43,957 nucleotides of DNA from Gracilaria domingensis (Eukaryota; Rhodophyta; Florideophyceae; Gracilariales; Gracilariaceae), in contig VCMS01000469.1 in NCBI GenBank assembly GCA_022539475.1, forward strand, positions 31,720 to 75,676, written 5' to 3'. Numbering within the stretch: the stretch's first letter is position 1; the number at the start of each line of letters is the position of its first letter. This document shows, one piece after another, positions 29,501 through 38,753 of the stretch. The translations under genes and the position numbers were made by a program. The notes beneath the pieces were generated by a model. It was given only the letters and a program-made list of their open reading frames with translations, had not been told where the DNA came from and ran no database searches.

Positions 29501-31626
29501 AGGAAGCACGGTATCTCCAGATCATCGACTGGCGCAGCTTCAGCCGCTGTTTCCAAGCGGGACAGTGCATCAGCCTGAGTGTTCAGGAGTCCTTTCTTGT
29601 AACGGATTTCGAAGTCGAATTCCGACAAGCGAAGTCTCCACCGCATCAAGCGGCCAGATGGCTCTGCTATAGAGAGTAGCCAGCGTAATGCCGAATGATC
29701 GGTATGGACAATGAAGCGGGTCCCCATAAGATAGGGCCGCAGTGTCTGTAACGCCCAGACAACTGCCAAGCACTCCTTCTCGGATACCGAGTAATTCCTC
29801 TCGTGAACGTTGAGGCTCCTTGACCAATACCCAATTGGCAATCGCTCGCCATCATTGGTGGTCTGGAATAGGGCACAGCCGACTTGGTAGTCGCTCGCAT
29901 CCGTATCTACTGCATATGGCAAACCAGCCCTAGGCAGGGATAAAACAGGTGGCGATGTCACCGCGTCCACGAGCGACGAGAAAGCCGCGACCTTGCGGTT
30001 GTCGAATTCTTCCAGATCGACTGGCTGGCCTTTGCGAAGAAGCTCGTTCAGAGGTGCAGCGATATCCGCAAAGTTCGGAATGAAGCGGCGATACACATTG
30101 CACAAGCCGAGAAAAGATCGGAGTTCCGTCTGCGTCCTCGGATGCTTAGCCTCTTTGAGGGATTTCACGCGTACTTCGTCAATCGAAAGCCGTCCCGGAC
30201 GGATAACATGGCCGAGATACCTGACGGTTTCGGTAAAGAACTCACACTTCTTGAGCTTGAGCGTAATGCCTGCATCGCGTAGGACTCGCATCACATCCCG
30301 TACGTGGGTCAAGTGCTCATCCAGGTTGCTGGAGTAGACAATGATGTCATCCAGGTATACCAGGCAAGTCTTCCACTTAAAGCGGGCTAGCAAAATATCC
30401 ACAGCTCGTTGAAAAGTGGCTGGCGCGTTCGTTAACCCAAAGGGCATCCGATTGAATCGGTACAATCCTTCATGACAAACGAAGGCTGTCTTGTCACGAT
30501 CCTCAGCCCTCACGGGAACTTGCCAATAGCCCCAATTCGCGTCTAGGGTTGTGAACACTTTCGCGTCGCCCAATGAATCGATGCATTCATCCATTCGTGG
30601 GATAGGATACACATCCTTGACCGTAGCCGCGTTTAGCTTGCGGTAATCGATGCAAAATCGCCAAGACCCATCAGCTTTGGGCGCGAGCACCACCGGCGAT
30701 GCCCAAGGTGACTGAGCCGGCTCGATAACTCCAGCGCGGAGCATCTTCTCAACTTGAGCTTTCTCCTCCTGCCGAGCTGTCGGTCCTGCCCTGTAAGGGT
30801 GCTGTGAAATGGGCCGAGTATTCGGTAGCAAATCAATCCGATGTTCGGTAATACCAATCTTACCCAGTGTGCCATCCCACATGGGCGTGAACTCCTCAAG
30901 CATGTGCCGCAATTTATCGCGGTGAGTCTCTGGGACATGTTCAAGATCCAGAGACTCCAGTTCCTGTACTGCCTTATCCTTCGTGTCAGCAGCACTCAGG
31001 TCCGTATCATTACTGTCCGACGAGGTCGGCATTGCCTCCTTCGACAGGCTGCGGTTATTTGCATCCGACGAAGTCGGCGTAGCATCTTCCGACGAACTGT
31101 TCGGTCCAGTCGTTTCGGAATTGTTCCGTTCCGCCTCCCCCTCCTCAGCTTCGAGGATTCCGAGAACCTCGGCAATAGAAACCTGAGTAGGCACTATAGC
31201 CGCAGGGTGCGGAAGCAACGAACCAATAACTTGGCTCCTAACCAACCGTTGAGAAAAACGGCTGAAGTTCGCAACCAGCACCTGAAAAGGCTTCTCGGGT
31301 TCGACGAAAACAATCCCATTAGCGAGGGCAAGCTGATGCTTCTCCTGTAACGCAGGCAACGGTTGTACCGTTTGTAAGCCACATTGTGGGAAGGTCACAG
31401 TAACCCAGACCTGTGATTCAGGCGGGATGGAAATGGGCCGAGCTACTCGGAGCTTTGTAGACTTCCGTTCATCGGCTGTAGGCTTCTGTGCCGCAGGCAA
31501 AGGGACTTGCTTCTTCAGAGCCCGGCGCAGGGGACGCCGAACGATCGGTACAGTAGTCCCATCTTCCATTTCGATGGTTCGCTTCCGCGGTCGAATTGCA
31601 TCGACGAAGCGGTCACAGAAGTCGCA
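26596..31626 (-). CDS. pol: Chromovirus pol: RT, RNase H, integrase, chromodomain
   Basis: Uninterrupted frame of about 1,690 codons. The first ~18 codons (31680-31627) belong to flanking transposon DNA, so the natural N-terminus (gag, protease) is lost. RT spans residues ~300-500 with RFCIDYRKLNA, MPFGLTNAPATFQ and YLDDI (about 442-446). RNase H shows VDTDASDYQVG and RNYSVSEKECLAVVW, then HTDHSALRWL. The integrase zinc-binding H...H...C..C ends in CSDCAKNR. The catalytic core shows D (VAIDLLGEF), D (LLSDNGPQF) and E (QSNGQVERFNR). A GPY/F-type motif (DGPYRVISI) follows, then a ~430-residue Ser/Thr/Pro/Glu-rich linker and a C-terminal chromodomain (EEYVIDRLI...YRVRWYGY...DTHEPIEHL). The usual NTWEP Trp is His. 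The chromodomain should steer integration towards modified chromatin. Coding looks intact. Confidence 0.95.
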   Translation of the reverse strand, partial: CDFCDRFVDAIRPRKRTIEMEDGTTVPIVRRPLRRALKKQVPLPAAQKPTADERKSTKLRVARPISIPPESQVWVTVTFPQCGLQTVQPLPALQEKHQLALANGIVFVEPEKPFQVLVANFSRFSQRLVRSQVIGSLLPHPAAIVPTQVSIAEVLGILEAEEGEAERNNSETTGPNSSSEDATPTSSDANNRSLSKEAMPTSSDSNDTDLSAADTKDKAVQELESLDLEHVPETHRDKLRHMLEEFTPMWDGTLGKIGITEHRIDLLPNTRPISQHPYRAGPTARQEEKAQVEKMLRAGVIEPAQSPWASPVVLAPKADGSWRFCIDYRKLNAATVKDVYPIPRMDECIDSLGDAKVFTTLDANWGYWQVPVRAEDRDKTAFVCHEGLYRFNRMPFGLTNAPATFQRAVDILLARFKWKTCLVYLDDIIVYSSNLDEHLTHVRDVMRVLRDAGITLKLKKCEFFTETVRYLGHVIRPGRLSIDEVRVKSLKEAKHPRTQTELRSFLGLCNVYRRFIPNFADIAAPLNELLRKGQPVDLEEFDNRKVAAFSSLVDAVTSPPVLSLPRAGLPYAVDTDASDYQVGCALFQTTNDGERLPIGYWSRSLNVHERNYSVSEKECLAVVWALQTLRPYLMGTRFIVHTDHSALRWLLSIAEPSGRLMRWRLRLSEFDFEIRYKKGLLNTQADALSRLETAAEAAPVDDLEIPCFLVEDGSSDADEESEGWDIYDAVLAVSDTKPEPGSFVPIKPEELIREQHTDRFCTEIRSRLNGGAKLPFVENDQGFLIRTVGNRPQIVIPHSLQSRVLHLSHYAKLSAHPGGRKLYYTLRKDFYWPAMAFDAYATVRGCSDCAKNRVKLRKYSKKLVLFPARAPLEFVAIDLLGEFIRTRRGNRFLLVITDRFSKLVRTVPLTKVTASAVAQAFVTHWVFVYGPPIDLLSDNGPQFTAKFFQDVCRILRIQNWFTTTYHPQSNGQVERFNRTMLNALRTFVAEHPSEWDQYTDAVTYAYNTQVHRTTQISPFELVLSRVPPSVAIEPQPTLDKFPSPRLHRDAWKAWLKNIIPTVRQNIDKAQAAYKRNFDARMRRDAPQIREGNYAFLRKEYYNPEKEKRHKLSPIADGPYRVISITDTTVVLDIEGEHERFSRDRVTPAPQPVRQEKQPETPDSATPTVDQAATAGERASLSVLPHPSRGLADLPAKPEANPPVSNAAHVHTRILAPQGILTTTPDAPTEKGEEEVSRSISLSPSSTEVPLQASGPHASRGESTRTRDVQPKIRKEARNAQLSRKPKEERTTSVEHEAGEPEEHQDVAAAEVAASPADSTVRPSQTEGQEPAPAVQRETGTPEKRVVTTAAATSNAESTCPPQSEPGSGSALASKEAGRPEKKPVQKDRVVTADPISGDFIEASSNEAVENTEATAATAGRHATVGGQQPNAAHARTLRQVSGFAGDPPPVEGDNTRAGHVPAVRLAAAGNGNSEFESATHSRATAQAPPPAMLGKASPRHVPRHHSLAHRIADRSPSLREILPERRKLAIREHRSSVTARQYGKESQNSGSRNDMETPWSKWLSPGVQGVLPSGRKPKVTNEAHDGRSNNDTSREDTSTKPHLARKVLDEEYVIDRLISHGYAPDGELLYRVRWYGYASSEDTHEPIEHLPRSKVLQYHRRTRTPIPATLDKAQVG

Positions 31627-31654
31627 CGTCTGTCTCTTGCAGATGCTAGTTTTT
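31627..31654 (+). repeat. Left terminus of the second DNA-transposon copy (junction with Ty3)
   Basis: CGTCTGTCTCTTGCA followed by GATGCTAGTTTTT starts on the base after Ty3 similarity ends (the codon for the first Cys of CDFCDRF, 31626-31624). It matches 5191-5217 at about 20 of 26 positions. As there, a related transposase lies about 2.0 kb downstream in the same orientation. Confidence 0.55.
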
Positions 31655-31659
31655 GGCGA

Positions 31660-31759
31660 GGGTCGTCCAGAAATTGGCAAGGGTCGTCCAGTAAATTTTT
31701 TGAAAAAATATCGAGATCAATTATTTCAAAATTTGCAGATAATTGCTTGGGTCGTCCAG
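31660..31759. repeat. Three copies of GGGTCGTCCAG near the transposon end
   Basis: The perfect 11-mer occurs at 31660-31670, 31681-31691 and 31749-31759, all in the same orientation, separated by AT-rich spacers. Subterminal direct repeats near the end of a CACTA-type element are expected transposase-binding sites. They are not seen at the corresponding place of copy A. Confidence 0.75.
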
Positions 31760-32052
31760 AATCTCTGTGGAGTAAATACTGGGGGGTTTTCCACTCGTGC
31801 TAGTTCTTTAGTCGAGGGCTAACCGTATTTCGCGAAGTCTAGGTTCAGTTTCCATTGAGGTGCACATTACACGATACCTTCTGCGGAATGATACCCTGCA
31901 ACGCATGGAATACTAGTGCTAGTACAGATGATCCCCATTATGAAATCATACCGTTTTATTCGTATCTATTCTTCTATCGACCGCTTTTGCTAACCACTAC
32001 TTCGCTATATTACAGGTACCATTTCCCCATAGTGGAGCGGGTGTAGGCGCAA

Positions 32053-32205
32053 TCTGCGGCAGATGCCGCAGACTGCACCTCCACCATAGTGCTGGATCGG
32101 TAGAACACATACGCACTCCGAGAGGATGAGGCGCGAAGCGCCTCATCCTCTCCGTTCCTCATGTAGGGAACCATGCCCAGATGCATGGTTCCCTACTTGA
32201 GGAAC
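32053..32205. repeat. Cluster of three adjacent hairpins
   Basis: (1) TCTGCGGC, loop AGAT, GCCGCAGA at 32053-32072. (2) 15-bp perfect arms at 32120-32134 and 32138-32152 (GAGAGGATGAGGCGC and complement) with a three-base loop. (3) 23-bp arms at 32154-32176 and 32183-32205 (GTTCCTCATGTAGGGAACCA...), one mismatch and a six-base loop. Hairpins 2 and 3 are one base apart. The function is unknown; structured subterminal transposon DNA is plausible. Confidence 0.9.
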
Positions 32206-32246
32206 CTGCACCTGCAACTCGTGAGCTACGTCCGCATCAAAAGTCA

Positions 32247-33000
32247 TTTACCTGTATACGCAAGCAGAAAGTATCCATAAGTTAGTCAATGATCCGTTAG
32301 ATACATTTGAAATGCGATGGAACGTACCATTGATAAAACGAAACAGAAACGTTGCGCTAGAAAAGTCGAGGGACCTGGTAACTCGCATACGGAAGAAGAA
32401 GCAGGAAAGGGATCGGTTAGATTACCAGCCGACCATATCATCGTAAACCGCGAAAGGTGTCGAAGCGAGAACTCACAACCAAGGACACCGAGAATGCCCA
32501 TGCAGCAAACATACCGCAAGACGCGATAAACGAGAATCTAGCCTATATCCCAAACAAGTACCAGAATCGCCTATCCCGAACAGTCAGACAGTAAAACCAC
32601 CAATTTCATTTTGTCTCTCAAGATCGATGATGGATCTGGAGAGATGAAATAAAATTGGTCGTTTACCTGTATACGCAAGCAGAAAGTATCCATAGGTTAG
32701 TCAATGCTCCGTTGGAAACATTTGAATTGCGATGGAACGTACCATTGATAAAGCAAAACAGAAACGTTGCGCTAGAAAAGTCGAGGGACCTAGTAACTCG
32801 CAAAAGGAAGAAGAAGAAGGAAAGTGATCGGTTAGATTACCAGCCCACCATTCATCGTAAAACGCGAAAGGTCTCGAAGCAAGAACTCACAAGCAACGAC
32901 ACCGAGAATGCCCATGCAGCAAACATACCGCAAGATGCGATAAACGAGACAGAAACCTATGTCTCAACCAAGTACCAGAATCCCTATCCCGAACAGGCAG
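32247..33000 (+). repeat. Diverged tandem duplication (~340 bp, 415-bp period)
   Basis: Copy 1 at 32247-32586 and copy 2 at 32662-33000 share long identical stretches such as TTTACCTGTATACGCAAGCA and GAAACGTTGCGCTAGAAAAG, with scattered substitutions and indels. The ~75 bases between them are unique. It lies in the leader of transposon copy B. Confidence 0.92.
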
Positions 33001-33275
33001 AGCTAGAGCCTATGGCGCAACGAAATGAACTATTGGTCGCGTACTTACAGTCGTCGGTTTGGGTTACCGGGTTCCCGTTTTCACCCTTCAACTCGTTCTA
33101 TATCTTGAACAAATAGAAGAAGTTGAGGGTGATTAGCTTATTTCCTGCCGTTTCCATGTCGCAGAGCGCGAAGAAACGCGGTGAGGATTGGTTAGTTTAG
33201 AGCAAAGATACGTGGAAGGATATGGAAGAACGTACGAAAAGACTGCACGGAATACATCCCTGAGATACGGATGAC

Positions 33276-33347
33276 TCCGTCCTACTTCTTCCGCCCTCTA
33301 CTTTATGGAGCCTCCATAAAGTGGAGGGCGGGAAAAAGTACGACGGA
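33276..33347. repeat. Hairpin with ~35-bp arms
   Basis: TCCGTCCTACTTCTTCC...CTTTATGGAG pairs with CTCCATAAAG...GTACGACGGA around a one-base centre at 33311, with a few mismatches. It is about 370 bases upstream of transposase copy B. It is a possible transcription or recombination signal; nothing more is visible. Confidence 0.8.
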
Positions 33348-33717
33348 GCGGAGTATAACGCGATGATATCGATGGCATGGCTCACGACGGTAACGGAAGT
33401 TCGGACGTCGGAGGCGCGGCGGCGGCGGCGAAGGGAAGAGATTTATTTTTCTGTGCGAGATTGGACAAGTGTACAGCGTACAACGTTGGGAAACCACAGG
33501 TTTATAACTAGTGGTAGATAATACGAGAAGTACACCCTTGTGTTGAGGTCGACGTGTACCTACGTTCCTTTTTGAACGAAAGCACGTGATTTAAACTCAA
33601 AATATATTCTCCGTTCTCAGCATGACGTCGATCTTGACTGTCGCTCGACCTCCTTCTCCCTTCGGACGCCCTTCCCTTGCAGTCTTTGTCGTCGTTTCTC
33701 GTTCAGTTCTTCTTCCC

Positions 33718-35361
33718 ATGGTCTACTACTGTACACATAAGAAGCGTGGGTGCCCCTTCGTTACTCGCCGAGGAGTCTTATCCCTTCAACAGCATGTCAA
33801 CCATTGCCCGTTTCGTCTGAAAGCAGCGCTGGAAGACGACAATAGCCGGCCCATTCGGAGAAGCAAGCGTCTCAAGCTTTCCGCACCCGCGCCCGCATCT
33901 TCCGAAACGGTCACTGCCCCTTGTCGCCTTCCCGAGCCTCCAGTGTCCGAGGACATCGTCGACCCCACTCCGTGCGCCCCTCCCATTCCGGACACTTCGC
34001 ATTGTGTTTCTCCTTCCCCGGCTCCCGCGTCATTAGAGCGAGAACACGGAAGCAGTTCCCACCCAGTGCCTTCTGAGGAGGCCCTCGGTGATTTGCATAT
34101 GGATTATCTCACGGTTTGTCTGGCTTCAGTAGCTTCCAACCTTGGTCATCGTGAGGCGGACGAGCTAATTGGGCTACTTCGGGACCCGCGATTCTCGCAA
34201 AAGCGATTCAACGAGACCATAACAAGTTCCAAGCGCTGTACAGAACTGAAGAAGGCCATTTTCGAACGATACGCCTCAAAGGACGGTTTCAATCGCAGAA
34301 CTGTCTCGCCAGAAGGATGTAAGTTCAGCGCCACCCTCTACACGAGAGACCCCGTTCAGACACTTGTGAAACAGCTCCAGTTGGCTAACAACGAAAACAC
34401 ATTCTTCCACCCTATACCTCAGAACCACTCCACGAAAATATCTCACCCCATGTCCGGCTCTCTCGCAAGAGACGCCACCTCAAAACTTAAGGAAATGGTC
34501 ATGGGCTCTTTGGATAGTAGAATAGTGTGGTACTCCCAAGAAATAAGTTACAGCGAATCTTTCGTAGGTCTTCTGCAGGTATACACCGATAAGTCTTCAA
34601 CAACTCTAAAGCAAACATCGCTTACCCCCTATCCTCTTCACCTCATATTTCTCAACTTCTCCGACGAGCTTCGCCGTAAGTGTATCCGTGATGACCTCAC
34701 AGTAGTGGCATACTTCCCTACCACACTGATCGAGGTTTCCGCATCTGAAGCAGACGCAATGCCATTCGTTTCTAGCAAGTCTCTACGCGAGTCCAGGATG
34801 CAAATCCTTCAAGAATCTCTTCGTCAAGTCCTGGAGCCCATTCTAAATCTCACGCAGAAAGGTTTTCAGTTCATCGGCGAAGACAAACTAAGTCGAGTGT
34901 GCCATCCTCTGCTTGCAAGTTATTGTGCGGATATTCCTGAGGCTAAGGACATTTTGTCCATTCTTCATTGGACCAAAACGCAAAGCCCTTGTCATAGATG
35001 CAAAGCCCCTCCCTCATCTTTATGCAGTAATGTTCTTACGTCATTCACTGGACCCTCTCAAAACCACACTAAAAGAGTCAGAAAGACATACTCAGTCATT
35101 CTCGAATATGCAAAGAAAGGCGAGGGAGAAAGAAGTTTACGTCGTGCAAGGGAGAGGAGATCTAAGTCTCATACTCTCATGCGTTCTAATTCCATATCTC
35201 TTATTCTGTCGTCCATCAAAACCTCCTTGACCGTAAGATTCATCCAGGGGTTATTTACATGCAGTCTGTTCGGAACAAGGAGAGCTTTCTTTGAACAGTT
35301 ACGCAACCTGCATCTCGGCATATTGAAATCGATTAATACTCCAGAAATCGAGAGAGTGTAG
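33718..35361 (+). pseudogene. CACTA-superfamily (Plavaka/Tnp2-like) transposase, copy B, 3'-decayed
   Basis: Start at ATG 33718 rather than 33622, because the zinc finger (C...GCPF...QQHVNHC) begins there exactly as in copy A. Open for 548 codons. Shared segments with copy A: DELIGLLRDPRF, FSATLYTRDPVQTLVKQLQ, FFHPI, LLQVYTDKSSTTLK, PYPLHLIFLNFSDELRRKCI, ADIPEAKDILSILHWTK followed by PCHRC, and NLHLGILKSI. The frame stops at 35361 just after that last motif. The C-terminal half (H...H, IRRYG, E..H, YR.TSRR in copy A) is not recognisable downstream. It is the same family but clearly diverged from copy A at the DNA level, so these are old relatives rather than recent copies. Confidence 0.75.
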
Positions 35362-36968
35362 TCAGAGACCCTAAGCACTGCAATAGAATCATCCGCGTCA
35401 CGTTCATTTCGAACGATACGTACTCAAATCCGGAACTTTACAAACGCAAATCTATCTCCCATGCCATGCAACGTTTCTGCCAGAAGTTTGCATATAGATT
35501 TGTCCACGCCGAAGAAAGGCAGGTTACTGAATGAAACCTTCACCAAGGCTGATCTCCTTCGAATGACGGGGGCCAAAGCATACAAAGACATTGACATGTT
35601 TTTCCTTTCATGATGGAATTCTTTGAAATCTGATAGGGAGCGCAGGACACGGCCCCAATGAGAACAATTTTCTCTCAGTACTCGGACGTCGCTTGGACTA
35701 CTTATAGGGGCAATCGTGGCCCATTATGTAGTGAAAGCTCTATTTCGTCTCTTCGGTGGCAGATTGAAGCCTTTAAATGCTCCTCGACGAAGTGGTCGGC
35801 AGCAATTCATAGCATTGGAAGTGGAACTCTGAAGTTTTATCACGGCTCTTAGCAGAAGAAGAACTAAAACCATTGGCAGCATTTTACAGTATCTCCACAA
35901 CACGTCGATTTATGTCTTCTCTTGTAATGTTGGTGACAGGCCTTGTTAATGGGAGGGGAAGCGATGCGATTTCAATATTGGAACAATTGTCATGTGCTAC
36001 AAGCCCAAGCACGCCGGGCTGAGGGGTTTTCATGACTACCATCTGTTTTGCTTTCAGCTACGACTCTTGTCGCGTTTTCCTTCCATAGAGTTTTATACTG
36101 AATGAATGTAGCATATAGGAGCTGTTACAGCCCCCGTTCTCTAGACCTGTGAGGATCATGTAATAGTTAGCTTGTCAGAACTCCATTTATTTCTTTTTAG
36201 TGTTCCGCAGAGAAATCCACTACGACTATAATTCGGAGATTCTATGGTCGTTGAAGGCCTTCATTGCTTTTTACCACCCGTTCGGAACGAACCAATTAAA
36301 TTCAGGTAATAACATAAAACGCCAGAGCTGGTGCGCTCATGCTAGACGATATTACCTCTTCTAAATCATCGGTAGAATTTGTTTCTTCACCGGAAACAAT
36401 GGTGGCGAGTATTTTAGTTAGCTATCTACTGTCGTCACTCTGTTCACCTGCCGCTCATCCCGGCGAATTACTGCTTTCGTGCGTGCGGCTGTTGAGGCGC
36501 TTTTGTAGTTCGTCACCTTGCTGCTTTGAGGAGTGTAAATAGTGTAGTGTGTTAAAACGTACACAACGTGTAGAAAACACATGGTCGTGAGTTCCCTTAT
36601 TAGGTGAGCATTAATTGTATACGAAAACTAGCTGAGTCTTGTCTGATGAATTTATATTGTGCTTGCAACAAAAGGACTGTGAGTAATGCATCAAACTGTG
36701 TTTTTGGAGGTTTTAAAACGCTGAAAAATGGTTTTAATACGAGTAATGGGTGCGTTCTTGAATCGTGCTCTTTAAGCGCTCATAATAATGGAGATTTACT
36801 CTCATTTATGTACAGACGGCGTTGTCTGTACAGCCCTTTTACCTCCCGCCAATTTACGTGGCCAGCAGCGTCCACGTGTTGGCGGGCGGGTGCACCGTAA
36901 TGAATGCGGGAAGTGTCGAGGAAGGTGTTTTGGGAGGTCTCGGCATGGTGCCAAAATGTGGCCAGAAT
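35362..36968. other. Decayed transposon 3' region and intergenic DNA
   Basis: About 35365-35900 probably derives from the 3' half of transposase copy B, since short echoes remain, but it has no frame. About 35900-36800 is AT-richer with no gene seen. A small hairpin (TGTACAGAC/GTCTGTACA, 36809-36832) and another stem (about 36844-36885, CCCGCCAA.../...TTGGCGGG) mark the entry to the palindrome array. I do not support small open frames here. Confidence 0.5.
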
Positions 36969-37410
36969 GTGCCCGCGGGCGTGGGGGGGTCGGTTGTGTT
37001 AGGGTGGCTACCCTAACACAGCCGGACCCCCCCGCCCGCGGGCACGTTTCGGCTGGTTTTTTAGAAAATGTGATATTTTATGCCCGCGGGCGCGGGGGGT
37101 CGGTCGTGTTAGGGTAGCTACCCTAACACGACCGGACCCCCCGCCTGCGGGCACGTTTTGGGCGATTTTTTGAAAAATGTGCGATTTTATGCCCGCGGGC
37201 GGGGGGGTCCGGTCGTGTTAGGGTACCTACCCTAACACGACCGACCCCCCCCGCCCGTGGGCACGTTTTCGGCACATTCTGGTAGCGCCCACAGACCTCC
37301 CAAAACACACACCGCACGCAACGCCGTCCAAAACGTAACCTGCCCGCGGGCACGGTGGTCAAGTTGTGTTAGGGTAGCGACCCTAACACAACTTGACCTC
37401 GCCCGCTGCC
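36969..37410. repeat. Array of four large palindromes centred on TTAGGGTA|NCTACCCTAA
   Basis: The units are centred near 37007, 37117, 37226 and 37377, each about 70-76 bp: 36969-37045, 37081-37154, 37190-37263 and 37342-37410. Each starts GCCCGCGGGC, runs through a G-rich tract and GTGTTAGGGT, then mirrors itself. Units 1-3 are about 110 bases apart, with related AT-rich spacers (GATTTTTTGAAAAATGTG-like). Flanks at about 36928-36968 and 37264-37310 are themselves partly inverted (TGTTTTGGGAGGTCT against AGACCTCCCAAAACA). The array ends only ~25 bases before the ATP-grasp ATG. Confidence 0.95.
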
Positions 37411-37434
37411 AGTACGACAGAATGACATTATGAC

Positions 37435-38753
37435 ATGTCTGACGACGCGCGTCTGCAACAACCCGTCGCCAGCGAACCGCCTTCAACGCGTTCGCGTTCC
37501 CGCCGCGCCTCCGCCGCCACAAACCCCGTCCGCGGCCGACTTCCTCGCGCAGCCGCTTTCCGTCCCACTCGTTCCGCACACCAGTTCATAGAGCTCGATT
37601 TCACAGCATATGACAGCCTGTTCGAGCGCGCTATGGAAGCTATTCTAGAATCCACTGTCGAAGGCGAGTTTGATGCTGTCACCACCTGTTCCGAAAACGC
37701 AGTCCCTTTGGCCGCCCGCATTGCCACCGCGCTTGGAGTGGAGACAAACTCAATCGAAAGCTGTGAGAAGGCTCGCAATAAGCGTAAGACTCGCCAGACC
37801 ATGGCTGAGGCTGGTTTGCCTGTGCCGCGCTTTAGAAGAGTTCTCAAAGTCGATGACATTCCGGCTGCGTGTGATTACGTTGGATTCCCCATCATTCTCA
37901 AGCCTGTGTTTGGCGCTGCCTCGATGGGCGTTACACGTGCCGAATCTGTTCAGGATGCCATGCAATCATATGAGAAACTGTTTGGTACATTTGATGTCGA
38001 GGAGGATACTATCTGGGCTCAGGGAACAGAAATGGTAGTTGAGAATATTATGACGGAGACGAGTTCGATGTGGATATTTTACTTTCTGAAGGCACTGTTG
38101 TCTATGCTAAGGTTTCGGATAACTGGGCTTGCTGGGAGCCATATTTTCAAGAAACAGGCACCAACTGTCCTTCATCCTATCCGGAGACGAAACAGACAGA
38201 AATCGTCAAGCTGGCCATTGACAGTACCCTGGCTTTGGGCTTCCGAAACGGCTGTTTTCACGTAGAATTGCGGTATACCAAACGTGGTCCCCGTCTAATT
38301 GAGGTTAATGCTAGAATGGGCGGTGTCTCTGTTCGCGATGCAAACCTGTTGGCATGGGGGATAGACTTGGTTGAGGAGCACTGCATGACCGCTTTAAAGA
38401 TTCCTATACGACCGCTTATCCCGAAGGAGCCGCTCAAGTTTATGGCAGAGTCTGCTATCAATGTTCCATATTCTGGTGTTATAAACGATGACGACTGGCT
38501 AGCATTTGCTAGGCAAAGCAAGTTGGTGCTGAAGATTGCTTATCTGAAGCATAAAGGAGATAAGGTTTGTGGGCCGGAAGACGGTATTCCCCACTTTATG
38601 GCGGAAATTATCGTTGTCAGCGAACACAGCACGGAGGAGGCAGTCATGGAAATCAAGAAGATTATGGACAGTTGCAAAGTTCCGATTACCCCGCCAATCC
38701 AAGGTAGCGAGCGACCATTTTTCTTCCCGAGCTCCAGTCATCCTTTTTGCTAG
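37435..38753 (+). CDS. Carnosine-synthase-like ATP-grasp ligase, one-base frameshift
   Basis: Predicted ATP-dependent amino-acid/dipeptide ligase, ~440 aa, probably cytosolic. ATG 37435 opens a basic Arg/Ser/Pro-rich leader of ~50 residues. A pre-ATP-grasp domain follows (SENAVPLAARIATALG, then NKRKTRQTMAEAGLPVPRF). The ATP-grasp core has FPIILKPVFGAASMGV (ATP-binding Lys and Gly-rich loop). The frame breaks at about 38043, where one base (a G of a GG pair) seems lost, and resumes with YYDGDEFDVDILLSEG, GCFHVELRY and the metal-binding LIEVNARMGG. GFRNGCFHVEL...GPRLIEVN.RMGG closely resembles animal carnosine synthase (CARNS1) and bacterial L-amino-acid ligases. The substrate cannot be told. 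Its promoter region is the palindrome array. Confidence 0.85.

Larger units (their letters stand above)
23376..31626 (-). mobile_element. Ty3/gypsy chromovirus-type LTR retrotransposon, 5'-truncated
   Basis: Reading the minus strand: truncated protease end, RT, RNase H, integrase, GPY/F-like motif, long linker, chromodomain (26596-31626), a ~2.3 kb tail with an antisense ORF, polypurine tract (24233-24247) and a complete 3' LTR (23376-24232). Gag, the protease active site and the 5' LTR are missing: similarity to the first element stops at 31626, exactly where the sequence CGTCTGT... begins. Base 23375 is host DNA, and the five bases outside the LTR are AAATA; the matching target duplication cannot be checked because the 5' end is lost. 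Same family as the element at 1-5190 (shared CD(Y/F)CDRFVDAIRPR and RT text), but with a clean pol frame. Confidence 0.95.
31760..33717. other. Leader of DNA-transposon copy B, mostly non-coding
   Basis: About 2 kb without a convincing gene. It contains the hairpin cluster (32053-32205), a tandem duplication (32247-33000) and another hairpin (33276-33347), each listed separately. An open frame of 153 codons (32655-33116) falls in the second duplicate; the first duplicate lacks an equivalent, so I do not call it a gene. Confidence 0.55.

Noticed and set aside
31627..31680. First 18 codons of the chromovirus frame, including its Met
   Set aside because: This is the transposon junction sequence, not Ty3. 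The frame is open there by chance, so this is not the natural start of pol.
32655..33116. 153-codon frame in the second tandem duplicate
   Set aside because: The first duplicate has no matching frame, the composition is Lys-rich and low complexity, and there is no family resemblance.
36999..37386. TTAGGG motifs read as a telomere
   Set aside because: Only one TTAGGG per arm, always head-to-head in palindromes, with no tandem telomeric run.
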